DNA of 54,291 nt from Burkholderiaceae bacterium (GTDB taxonomy: Bacteria; Pseudomonadota; Gammaproteobacteria; Burkholderiales; Burkholderiaceae), in contig CANCBK010000005.1 in the NCBI GenBank assembly GCA_947374315.1, positions 1-54,291 on the forward strand, read 5' to 3'. Numbering within the stretch: position 1 is the stretch's first letter; each line of letters starts with the position of its first letter. Shown piece after piece: positions 24,033-31,977 of the stretch. The position numbers and the translations under genes are program-made. The notes beneath the pieces are model-generated. The model searched no databases. It had not been told where the DNA came from and saw only the letters and a list, made by a program, of their open reading frames with translations.

Positions 24033-25754
24033 ATGCGAGGCTCCTTTAACTACCGTAGTGCCATTCTGATCCTACTTCTAGGCGTGTTTACCTATCTGTA
24101 TGGCTTGGATAGCCGCTTTGCTCCAAAAAATGGGGATGAGTATCCCTACATGCATATTGTTCGCATGACTGCGGATGCTGGCGCCTGGTTGCCGCTCCAA
24201 TCTGAAATGGATGGCATTAAAAATACCAAGCCTCCGCTGCTATTTTGGGAGGGTATTGCAAGTACCGGTTGGGGCAGTCATTGGACGCTACTTGCGCTGC
24301 GTTGGCCTAGTGTGATCTATACCGGCTTCACTGCTTTTTTCTTATTCTTAGCGGTCAGTCGCTTTAGCGGGAAAAGACAAACGGGTTTATTGGCGGCTTT
24401 AGTATGGCTCTCCTTTTTTGCCACCTATCGTTACGGCCGACCTTTTCTGACAGATCCTCCGGAAATATTTTGGTTAAGCTTGCCATTCTTCGCCCTGCTT
24501 TATTGGGGCAAGGCTGCCTTCGATTCTAAATTTCTATTCCCTTTATTGGCGGGCGCCTGTTTTGGCATGGCGTTATTTGCAAAATCATTTGCCTATATTG
24601 TTCCGGCCTCTTGTGCGCTGGGTTTGTTCTATTGGCGTTGGCGTGCATGGAATATTTTGAAGTTCTTGCGACGCGATGTATATAAAGTAATCTTGATTGC
24701 GATCTTGGCCTTGGGCGTATTCGCATTATGGTTTGTGCTGGATCCATTTCCTGAGGCGGTCTGGAAAGAATTTGTCTTGGGTGAGAATGCTGGTAAGTTT
24801 GAGGCGCGTAGTGCCAATTATTTATTCGATCTCGTGCGCGGTGGCGACAGTATTTGGATGTTGCTTTTAACTACATTGGCTAATGCGGGTTTGTTCACTT
24901 TCGTTTTAGTTTCCACATTGATTCAGTGCTGGCGTCAGCGCCGCTTTATGTCTTTGGAAGAGAGTCTCCTGCTGCTATTAGCAGCCGCCTTCTTTGTTGT
25001 ATTTAGTTTGCCTAGTCAGCGTTCTGGCCGCTACCTGTTGCCCGTCATGCCTGCATTGGCTGCATTGATTGCTTTGCACTGGGATCGATTGCCTTTATGG
25101 GGATTTCGGATTGCGTTGGTATTGCAGTTGATATTGCTCTCTGCGCTGACTTGGGTTGGTGGAAATTTGCAGTTATCTCATTTCTTGGGTGATGCTGGAA
25201 TCTGGCAGTACGCTTACTGGCATTGGGCCCTTATGGGATCCGCACTTGCGTTGCTCTTATTTGGCCTATTCAATCGGGATCGTTGTAAAACTATCGCCTT
25301 GGCGGGGTGCTTTCTTTGCTATTGCGCTTTAACGAGCAGTCTATCTCCTTTGGAGGGCGCTTTAGGTCGATATGACCAAGCCAGCATTCAAGGTCTTGCA
25401 GCGCAGGATGTTTGGGTGCCTTGTGATTACCGCGCCAAAGATGAGGAATATCGCCTGCTCTTACCGGGCGCTCAATTGCATGGCTATCTTGCAAAGGATG
25501 CAGGTGACATTGCCTTGCTGACAAGTACTTATCCATTGGTAGCAGTGCAGTCACCCATCGGTGTTGAGCCCACGCTGTGCGAATCTTGCAAGATTGTCGG
25601 TAAGCGCATGGAGATGCGATCCCGTCATTCTGATGCAGAGATTAAAGAGATGCTCATGAATCATATTGGAGGGCTTCTTTTTGTGAATGAATATGTAATT
25701 TCTACGCCAGCAACGATTGCGTTGCCACTGGTGGGTAAGGATGCTTGTCGATGA
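24033..25754 (+). CDS. ArnT/PMT-like GT-C family glycosyltransferase
   Basis: A 573-residue integral membrane protein with about 11-12 hydrophobic segments in its first 430 residues and a soluble C-terminal part. The first loop carries the acidic pair typical of GT-C enzymes (APKNGDEYPYMHIV, residues ~31-44), followed by KNTKPPLLFWE, which matches the ArnT/dolichyl-phosphate-mannose family 'KPPL..W' motif. These enzymes use polyprenyl-phosphate sugars to modify lipid A, glycans or proteins at the periplasmic face. The next gene starts inside its stop codon (ATGA). Acceptor and sugar are unknown. Confidence 0.85.
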   Translation: MRGSFNYRSAILILLLGVFTYLYGLDSRFAPKNGDEYPYMHIVRMTADAGAWLPLQSEMDGIKNTKPPLLFWEGIASTGWGSHWTLLALRWPSVIYTGFTAFFLFLAVSRFSGKRQTGLLAALVWLSFFATYRYGRPFLTDPPEIFWLSLPFFALLYWGKAAFDSKFLFPLLAGACFGMALFAKSFAYIVPASCALGLFYWRWRAWNILKFLRRDVYKVILIAILALGVFALWFVLDPFPEAVWKEFVLGENAGKFEARSANYLFDLVRGGDSIWMLLLTTLANAGLFTFVLVSTLIQCWRQRRFMSLEESLLLLLAAAFFVVFSLPSQRSGRYLLPVMPALAALIALHWDRLPLWGFRIALVLQLILLSALTWVGGNLQLSHFLGDAGIWQYAYWHWALMGSALALLLFGLFNRDRCKTIALAGCFLCYCALTSSLSPLEGALGRYDQASIQGLAAQDVWVPCDYRAKDEEYRLLLPGAQLHGYLAKDAGDIALLTSTYPLVAVQSPIGVEPTLCESCKIVGKRMEMRSRHSDAEIKEMLMNHIGGLLFVNEYVISTPATIALPLVGKDACR

Positions 25755-27013
25755 GTCGCGTGATTGCCTTTTGTTTTTTATTGCTTGCCGCTGTACTGGG
25801 TTACTTGCATATTGATAGCCGTCCTGCGTGGGCCCCATTTGCGATGAAAGATTTGGTTTCTAGGGCCATCAAAGAAGGCGCTACGGAACAGTTATTGGAA
25901 TCTCCAGAAACTGGCAAGTTTCTAAAAGCCAATAAAAATGCTGCGCCAATCAAAACCATTTCTACTCCCGTTAACTTGAGAATGGACTGGTTGCCTGATA
26001 CCGGCGCTGCGTCAGTACATGCCGCTTCTCTCATTGCCTTGAAAGACGGCGCAGTACGAGCCTTCTGGTTTGCGGGAAGTAGGGAAGGCGCCCCGGATGT
26101 CGTCATTAATACCGCGGTGTATGACCCTCAGGAGTCTAGATGGGGGGCACCTACAGTGGTGATGGATCGAGTGAGTGCCGAGAAGGGTTTGTCTCGTTAC
26201 ATTGCCAAATTGGGTAACCCCGTTCCATCCAGAATGGCAGACGGTCGTATTCAGTTATTTTTTGTGACAGTCTCTATCGGCGGTTGGGCTGGTAGCTCTA
26301 TTTCCACAGTGATATCTGATGATGAGGGCCTGACCTGGAGCCAGCCTCACCGCTTGATCACCTCTCCCTTGACTAACCTGAGTACTTTAGTGAAATCCCC
26401 TGCGCTGCAGTTTGCGGATGGTCGTCTAGGGCTGCCTGCTTATCACGAGTGGATTGGTCGGTTTGGGGAGTTTTTAAGGGTTGAAGCAAATCAGGTGATA
26501 GATAAGCGGCGCATGAGTTCAGGTAGGGGCGCCATTCAGCCGGTGGTTTTTGTGGATGACGCACAAGAGGCAAGCGCGTTCTTTCGTCAAACCCGATCCA
26601 GCGCTCAAGCTAAGAAAATTCCAGTTGGTGAAACAAAGGATGCTGGTCAATCTTGGGCTGTTGCGCCAGACCTAGAAATTGCCAACCCAAATTCAGCGCT
26701 TGCTGCATTCACTTTAAGTAATGGCACTCGTGTGATGGTGCTGAATAATATTGAGGAAGGGCGCTATCGCTTGGTGATGGTGATGCTTGATAAAGCCTCA
26801 AACCAGTGGCATGTAGTGCAGGTTCTCGAGGACGATGAGTCCTTGGTAAGCGGTCAACATCATGAGTTTTCATACCCCTTTCTGATTTCTGCGAATGGCG
26901 ACGATGCGCATTTGGTTTATACCTGGGAAAGAAAAAAGATCCGACATGTATATTTCCCGGCCGCATGGTTTCAGCATGCGCAGAGTACCCTACAAGAAAA
27001 AGAGGCGCCATGA
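25751..27013 (+). CDS. Sialidase-like (BNR/Asp-box) exported propeller protein
   Basis: A 420-residue protein starting at the ATG at 25751, which overlaps the glycosyltransferase stop. An N-terminal hydrophobic segment (IAFCFLLLAAVLGYL) acts as signal or anchor. Two Asp boxes are seen: SDDEGLTW at about 189-196, a full S-x-D-x-G-x-T-W match, and the degenerate TKDAGQSW at about 296-303. The fold is that of the sialidase superfamily, but the arginine-containing FRIP motif is not evident, so the enzyme need not act on sialic acid. Many bacterial proteins of this family act on or bind other glycans. Its coupling to a glycosyltransferase suggests trimming or recognition of the same glycan. Confidence 0.78.
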   Translation: MSRVIAFCFLLLAAVLGYLHIDSRPAWAPFAMKDLVSRAIKEGATEQLLESPETGKFLKANKNAAPIKTISTPVNLRMDWLPDTGAASVHAASLIALKDGAVRAFWFAGSREGAPDVVINTAVYDPQESRWGAPTVVMDRVSAEKGLSRYIAKLGNPVPSRMADGRIQLFFVTVSIGGWAGSSISTVISDDEGLTWSQPHRLITSPLTNLSTLVKSPALQFADGRLGLPAYHEWIGRFGEFLRVEANQVIDKRRMSSGRGAIQPVVFVDDAQEASAFFRQTRSSAQAKKIPVGETKDAGQSWAVAPDLEIANPNSALAAFTLSNGTRVMVLNNIEEGRYRLVMVMLDKASNQWHVVQVLEDDESLVSGQHHEFSYPFLISANGDDAHLVYTWERKKIRHVYFPAAWFQHAQSTLQEKEAP

Positions 27014-27633
27014 TGAATCCATACCTACAGTCGATTGCACTGATTGAGATGTCCATTACTTGTGCGGCAGTCTTGGTCTACCTCTTGCAAAAGCTATCTC
27101 AGGCGGAGATTCCATTGGCCGCTCGTATAGTCTTGATGGTGTTATTGGGCAATCTCTTTTTCTGGCCTTTAGGGATGTCTCTAGAATTGCCCTTAGCCGC
27201 TTATGTTCGTGGCGTTACGGGTGATCTGAGTATGGTGACAATGCTCTTGTTATATGGGGGGTTGTTACCATCTGCCCAAAAGACTCCGCTGGGATTGAAG
27301 ATTGCCCTGGCTTGTATTGCCATCATCTTCTATCCCTTATCTTTGGGATTAGGAATGCTGGATCCTTATGCATGGGGTTATGGATCTCTGGGTCTCCTGA
27401 TGGCTGTCATTACCTTTGCAGTGTTGTGCGGTCTTGCAGGCTGGACTAAGGGTGTTTGGATTGTGTCTTTAGCCGTGATTGCCTGGGCAGCGCATTGGCA
27501 CGAATCTGCCAATCTATGGGATTACCTCATGGATCCTTTTCTGGCAATCTGGGCATCGTGTGCTGTCCCTTATTTTATTTATAGCAAGCGCCGTGACAAG
27601 ATGCAGTCTGGATATTTGTTTAGGGCCGGCTGA
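27010..27633 (+). CDS. Hypothetical polytopic membrane protein
   Basis: A 207-residue protein of unknown function with about six hydrophobic segments (for example VLVYLLQ, IVLMVLLGNLFFWPLGM, LKIALACIAIIFYPLSLGLGML, LMAVITFAVLCGLAGW). It starts in an ATGA overlap with the sialidase-like gene and is the last gene of that operon. I do not recognise a family. The conserved coupling suggests it works at the membrane with the glycosyltransferase. Confidence 0.7.
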   Translation: MMNPYLQSIALIEMSITCAAVLVYLLQKLSQAEIPLAARIVLMVLLGNLFFWPLGMSLELPLAAYVRGVTGDLSMVTMLLLYGGLLPSAQKTPLGLKIALACIAIIFYPLSLGLGMLDPYAWGYGSLGLLMAVITFAVLCGLAGWTKGVWIVSLAVIAWAAHWHESANLWDYLMDPFLAIWASCAVPYFIYSKRRDKMQSGYLFRAG

Positions 27634-27684
27634 CCCTCTTTGTTGGTGTGCCGCTGAAATGCTGGTGATGAGTTTTGGGTAAAT

Positions 27685-27717
27685 AAAAAAGCCAGCGATC
27701 TAAACCGCTGGCTTTTT
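27685..27717. terminator. Bidirectional intrinsic terminator
   Basis: AAAAAA-GCCAGCG-ATCTAAAC-CGCTGGC-TTTTT: a 7-bp GC-rich stem (27691-27697 with 27706-27712) flanked by A and T runs, between the convergent membrane-protein and Bug genes. Usable on both strands. Confidence 0.88.
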
Positions 27718-27737
27718 GGTTGGCTGTCACTCCGAGA

Positions 27738-28730
27738 TTAGTCGGCGATATTCGATTTACGAATAACTGGACCCCAGATATTGATTTCACTTTCAAGATG
27801 AGACTTGAGACCTTTAGCCGATACCTTATCCATGGATACGATATCGATATTGGCATCATTCAAGCGGTGCTGAACGTCTGGTGAGCTGAGTGCTTTCTTG
27901 AGTGCCGCATTGAGCTTATCCAGAATTGGCTGTGGAACGCCTTTGGGGGCGTACACACCATGCCATACTTTTACCTCAAAGCCCTTAAGACCCTGTTCAT
28001 TCAACGTTGGAACATTAGGAATGGCTGTTAGGCGCTTCAAGGTAGTAGTGCCAAACGCTTTTACACGACCATCCTTGATGTAAGGAATGGTTTGCGTTGT
28101 TTGATCGCACAAGAGGTCTACTTGACCGCCCAAGAGATCAGTCAAAGCAGGACCAGTACCTTTATATGGAATGTTGGTGAGTTTTACGCCTAAACGACTT
28201 TGAAATAACAAGCCGCATAGTTGTGATACTGCACCGGGACCAGCATTAGCCATAGTCACCTTAGAGCCATTAGCCTTGATATAGGCTTCGAGCTCTTTAA
28301 AGTTGTTGGCCGGCAAATCTTTTTTACCCAAGAGCACCATTGGTACATCGGCTACTTGGCCAATATATTCAAAGCTGGTCAATGGGTCATATGGAAGCTT
28401 GTCATACAAGGCGTTTGCTGTCGCCATGCCCATATGGTGGATATAGATGGTGTAACCGTCTGGTGCAGCGCGCGCTACTTTTGTAGAGGCGATTGTGCCG
28501 CCAGCACCAGGGACGTTTTCAACAACAATGGTTTGACCCAATGCTTGACCCATTGGCACGGCGATTAAGCGTGCAATGGTGTCGGTTGGACCGCCGGCCG
28601 CGAAAGGCACGATCAGCTGGATGGAGTGGGTTGGCCAATCCTTTTGAGCGGAGGCAATATTGCTACCCAACAAGGCGCTGGCGCTGATGACAGCAGCAAT
28701 TCCAGTGAATAGGGTTTTCTTGAACTTCAT
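27738..28730 (-). CDS. Bug-family periplasmic solute-binding protein (TctC-like)
   Basis: A 330-residue protein from the ATG at 28730, which has GGAGATATCA just upstream. The signal peptide ends at SNIASAQ. Bug motifs: WPTHSIQLIVPFAAGGPTDTIARL, TIVVENVPGAGGT and the lobe-2 segment VTMANAGPGAVSQLCGLLFQ. It is the last gene of the long minus-strand run and follows the CitE-like lyase, so it is probably the receptor for the dicarboxylate processed there. No TctA/TctB genes are in the window. Confidence 0.92.
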   Translation of the reverse strand: MKFKKTLFTGIAAVISASALLGSNIASAQKDWPTHSIQLIVPFAAGGPTDTIARLIAVPMGQALGQTIVVENVPGAGGTIASTKVARAAPDGYTIYIHHMGMATANALYDKLPYDPLTSFEYIGQVADVPMVLLGKKDLPANNFKELEAYIKANGSKVTMANAGPGAVSQLCGLLFQSRLGVKLTNIPYKGTGPALTDLLGGQVDLLCDQTTQTIPYIKDGRVKAFGTTTLKRLTAIPNVPTLNEQGLKGFEVKVWHGVYAPKGVPQPILDKLNAALKKALSSPDVQHRLNDANIDIVSMDKVSAKGLKSHLESEINIWGPVIRKSNIAD

Positions 28731-28760
28731 TGATATCTCCATATTTTTAATGTCCAACAA

Positions 28761-28784
28761 TTTTGCCACTGATCAACGGCAAAA
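28761..28784. other. Intercistronic hairpin before the Bug gene
   Basis: TTTTGCC-ACTGATCAAC-GGCAAAA forms a perfect 7-bp stem in the 57-base gap between the CitE-like gene and the Bug gene. It lacks a T run and is not a terminator; it could protect the downstream message from 5' decay. Confidence 0.45.
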
Positions 28785-28787
28785 GCG

Positions 28788-29633
28788 CTAGGGTTTACCA
28801 GCAAGCGCTAGGGTTCTTTGGGCCAATAAAACGACGGGTCGATCGATCATTCGACCATCGAGCTTTACAGCGCCACCTTTGGATGCCTTATCAGCCTCAA
28901 TCACCCGGTGTGCCCAGGATAGTTCCTCGGCCGTGGGCATAAAAGCGCCCTTGACCAAAGAGACTTGTTTTGGATGGATGCACAGCTTGCCACCAAAACC
29001 CATTCTTGTGGCGCGCTCCGCATCATCTGTAATGCGCTTCGCATCATCGGTCGAAGGAGTGACTCCATCTATTGGAGGGGCGATTTGCGCTAAGCGGGAG
29101 GCCAGCACTATCTGAAAGCGTGCAGTTTGGAGTTCGGTTTCTTGTGCATCACAAACCATCCCTAAATCTGCCTGTAGATCTAGATTGCCAAGGGCTAAAC
29201 GCAGTACCTGTTCTGAGTTTGCAATCTCATTAAGATGATGGAGGCCGATGGCAGTTTCAATCATTGGGATAATGGCGGTATTTCGCAGAATCTGCGCGGC
29301 ACCATTAATTTGATCGAGCGATTCACTTTTTGGAATTAACAAACAAGCCACATCTAGCGATTGCGCCAAGATCAAGTCAGCCGCATAAAACTGACTGCCA
29401 GGTGAGTTTGAGCGAATAATTAAACGCGCTTTCTGTTCAGCAGTGAATGTGGGCCAAGCATTCCGAATGGCTTCGCGCGCCGTTTCTTTATCTTCCTCGG
29501 CAACCGCATCCTCTAGGTCAATGATGACGCCATCCGCGCCACTATCCAATGCTTTGGCAAAGCGTTCTGGGCGGGTGCCTGGAACAAATAAGAATGTGCT
29601 ACTAAAGCCAATGGGAGTATCAAGTGGATTCAT
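28788..29633 (-). CDS. CoA ester lyase (HpcH/HpaI-CitE family)
   Basis: A 281-residue TIM-barrel lyase of the CitE/malyl-CoA lyase group: TFLFVPGTRPERFAKALDSGADGVIIDLEDAVAEEDK at the N-terminus (Arg and Glu/Asp of the CoA and Mg sites), then LIPMIETAIGL (Glu ligand), LRLALGNLDLQADLG (Asp ligand) and KLCIHPKQV near the C-terminus. Such enzymes split (S)-citramalyl-CoA, malyl-CoA or beta-methylmalyl-CoA. Next to a hotdog hydratase that matches mesaconyl-CoA hydratase, a citramalyl- or methylmalyl-CoA lyase is the most economical guess. Confidence 0.88.
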   Translation of the reverse strand: MNPLDTPIGFSSTFLFVPGTRPERFAKALDSGADGVIIDLEDAVAEEDKETAREAIRNAWPTFTAEQKARLIIRSNSPGSQFYAADLILAQSLDVACLLIPKSESLDQINGAAQILRNTAIIPMIETAIGLHHLNEIANSEQVLRLALGNLDLQADLGMVCDAQETELQTARFQIVLASRLAQIAPPIDGVTPSTDDAKRITDDAERATRMGFGGKLCIHPKQVSLVKGAFMPTAEELSWAHRVIEADKASKGGAVKLDGRMIDRPVVLLAQRTLALAGKP

Positions 29634-29672
29634 GTAAGTGGTTTTATTAGTCTGACATTAAAAATGAGTACA

Positions 29673-31043
29673 TCAAGAAATCAACAAACCCATCTTGGCT
29701 TGCTTTCGGATATTCCACAAGCGCTCGATCGCTATAGCCATTTCGGCGGGAGTGGCGCCACCACTAAAGGCAGCAAGACGCATGGCTTTATCGGTAATCT
29801 CAGCACGGCTGAGGGTATTACCAGGATCTCCTTTGGGCTCATCAACACGGCCTTCTAATACCTCGCCATGGTGTAAGTAGACTTTGACTTTGCCAATCCA
29901 GCGTTGTGGATAAGCGCCATCCACTTCAGGATCCAAAATCATAGTGACGCGATCGCGGAAGGCGCAGATCTCTTGATCATGAAAGTGCTGATCAAATTCT
30001 TGCAAGCCGGCGAACTGGTAGTGCGCAATGAGCGCTAAAACCGTACCCATGGAGAACTTGGATTGATGTACCGTGGCAGGACTAATAACGGGACCCAGTA
30101 CATCAATCGCACCTTGATGTACCAAGGTTTCTACTTTAGCGATATCGCTCGGCTTGATGTGATGTTTCAGCATCACTTGCAACAAAGCATCGGCAGCAGG
30201 GTGGGTATGACGACAGGATGCATGATATTTAAAGCTGGTCTCCGCGACGGTCCAGCGAGTGCCTAATCGATCGACGAGCTTGCTAGGATCGGCATCGCTC
30301 GACATACCGGCAGCCAAACCTTGCTTGCCTTCCAAGATATGTTCTGCGCCAGTAAAACCAGATTGCGCTAAGTAGGCGGACATGAGGCCAGTAGATGCGG
30401 CATGCGCGGTGTGCAGCTGTTTGGAGTCTGCCGCATCGCGTAAAAATTCCCAAAGACCTGCGGACTGGGTGCCTGCCGAACCAAACGCATGCAGCATTTG
30501 TGTCGGATTGAGTTTTAGTAGATGGCCTACGGCAGCAGCAGCTGCTAATGTGCCCGCAGTTCCAGTGGTATGAAATATTTTGTAATGCGAGCGACCCAAA
30601 AATTCCCCGACCCGAATGCCTACTTCGTAACCGGCAACGGCGGCAACTAGAAAATCTTCACCAGAGGCCCCAATCGTTTGCGCAGTGGCAAGCGCCGCCG
30701 GAAAGACTACGGTAGCTGGATGAAAAACGGATCCGTTATGGACATCATCTTGTTCTGCGACGTGGGATGCTGCGGCATTGGCTAAAGCGGCCAAAAAAGG
30801 GCTTGAGCTGTTGCGGGTAATGAGGATTTCAGCGGAGCCTGGATGAGCGGTATTAAAGCCCCCCATGCTTTGTGCAAACTGCGTAATGGTTTCTACTGGG
30901 CGCGAGCCTTTACCGGCGATTGCCGAACCAAACCAATCCACCAATAAATCTTCGGTGCGAGCAATAACCTCTTTCGGAATATCGCTGATTTTTAATTCAG
31001 ATGCAAAAGTCGCTAGCTTTTTGGAAAAGTGTGGAGTGCTCAT
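29673..31043 (-). CDS. MmgE/PrpD family protein
   Basis: A 456-residue member of the family that includes 2-methylcitrate dehydratase (PrpD) and cis-aconitate decarboxylase. Family landmarks are VIARTEDLLVDWFGSAIAGKGSRPV at the N-terminus, AALANAAASHVAEQDDVHNGSVFHPATVVFPAALA, and FKYHASCRHTHPAADALLQ, the region of catalytic His residues. True PrpD is usually in a prpBCD operon, which is absent here; the neighbours are a hydratase and a CitE-like lyase instead. A dehydratase, decarboxylase or isomerase step on a branched dicarboxylate or tricarboxylate is likely. Confidence 0.88.
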   Translation of the reverse strand: MSTPHFSKKLATFASELKISDIPKEVIARTEDLLVDWFGSAIAGKGSRPVETITQFAQSMGGFNTAHPGSAEILITRNSSSPFLAALANAAASHVAEQDDVHNGSVFHPATVVFPAALATAQTIGASGEDFLVAAVAGYEVGIRVGEFLGRSHYKIFHTTGTAGTLAAAAAVGHLLKLNPTQMLHAFGSAGTQSAGLWEFLRDAADSKQLHTAHAASTGLMSAYLAQSGFTGAEHILEGKQGLAAGMSSDADPSKLVDRLGTRWTVAETSFKYHASCRHTHPAADALLQVMLKHHIKPSDIAKVETLVHQGAIDVLGPVISPATVHQSKFSMGTVLALIAHYQFAGLQEFDQHFHDQEICAFRDRVTMILDPEVDGAYPQRWIGKVKVYLHHGEVLEGRVDEPKGDPGNTLSRAEITDKAMRLAAFSGGATPAEMAIAIERLWNIRKQAKMGLLIS

Positions 31044-31061
31044 CAGTCAATAAACTCCTCT

Positions 31062-31937
31062 TTAGGCCAACATGGCGGTTGCTTGCATCGTGAGCCAGCC
31101 TTCGTGATCTTCCGCCCAAATAGAAATCGTTTTTCCAGAAGGGTCCGCTTCTAAATCTGGCTTTGCGCTGACTTTGAAAGTATTGATATCAAAAGTAGGG
31201 CGAATAGCCCGAAACTCGAAGCTCTTTAATGTGCAGCCTGGAATACTTTGGCGCACGAGGTCCACTAGTAAGGTGGCAATCAATGGACCGTGAACGATTA
31301 ATCCTGGGTAGCCCTCTACCTCGGTGACGTATTTGCGATCGTAATGAATGCGGTGGCCGTTGAATGTCAGTGCGGAGTAGCGGAATAACAAAACATCATC
31401 AGGCGTGATGGTCTTCGTCCACTGGGCGCCAGTAGGCGCTGGCGTTGGTGTAGCCGGTTTTTCATCTGCGCCAGGGGCATCGCGATAAACGATGTCATGC
31501 TCTTCAATGAGGGCTAAACCAGCTTGATTGGAAATCTCATGTTTAACCAAGACAAATATTAGATCGCCAGTGCGACCCGCTTTATGAGTCACGGACTCAA
31601 TTTTAGAAACGCGTTGAATCTCATCGCCCACTACAAGTGGTGCGAGCCATTGAACGCGGCTGCCGGCCCACATGCGGCGGGGCAGTGGCACTGGAGGTAA
31701 AAAACCACCGCGTTTGGGGTGGCCGTCGGGACCGATTTCAGATTGAAGGGCACAGGGCAGAAAGTAAAGCCAGTGCCACAACTCTGGAAGAAAGCTTCCT
31801 TTAGTCGGCGCTGTATCCGGCCTATCTAGGGTTGCTGATAATGCTCTGACAGGAGCGGCGGTCACCGTGTCTTGGAGAGTCTCAGTTTTGCCGAGCCATT
31901 CTTGGAGATGGGTAATGGTTTGAGGTTCGATTCGCAT
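31062..31937 (-). CDS. FAS1-like/MaoC hotdog hydratase (mesaconyl-C4-CoA hydratase-like)
   Basis: A 291-residue double-hotdog protein from the ATG at 31937 (GGGACTT just upstream acts as ribosome site; the frame extends back to 31970). The N-terminal hotdog has the WHWLYFLPCALQSEIGPDGHPKRGGFLPPVPLPRRMWAGS block of FAS1-like dehydratases; the C-terminal half carries the catalytic YSALTFNGHRIHYDRKY followed by PGLIVHGPL. The best-known relative is mesaconyl-C4-CoA hydratase, which gives (S)-citramalyl-CoA. Start 18 bases before the MmgE/PrpD gene and 40 bases after chrA in one direction, so they probably share a transcript. Confidence 0.85.
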   Translation of the reverse strand: MRIEPQTITHLQEWLGKTETLQDTVTAAPVRALSATLDRPDTAPTKGSFLPELWHWLYFLPCALQSEIGPDGHPKRGGFLPPVPLPRRMWAGSRVQWLAPLVVGDEIQRVSKIESVTHKAGRTGDLIFVLVKHEISNQAGLALIEEHDIVYRDAPGADEKPATPTPAPTGAQWTKTITPDDVLLFRYSALTFNGHRIHYDRKYVTEVEGYPGLIVHGPLIATLLVDLVRQSIPGCTLKSFEFRAIRPTFDINTFKVSAKPDLEADPSGKTISIWAEDHEGWLTMQATAMLA

Positions 31938-31977
31938 AAGTCCCATTATGCCAATGCCAACCAAAAACACTGCTTTG

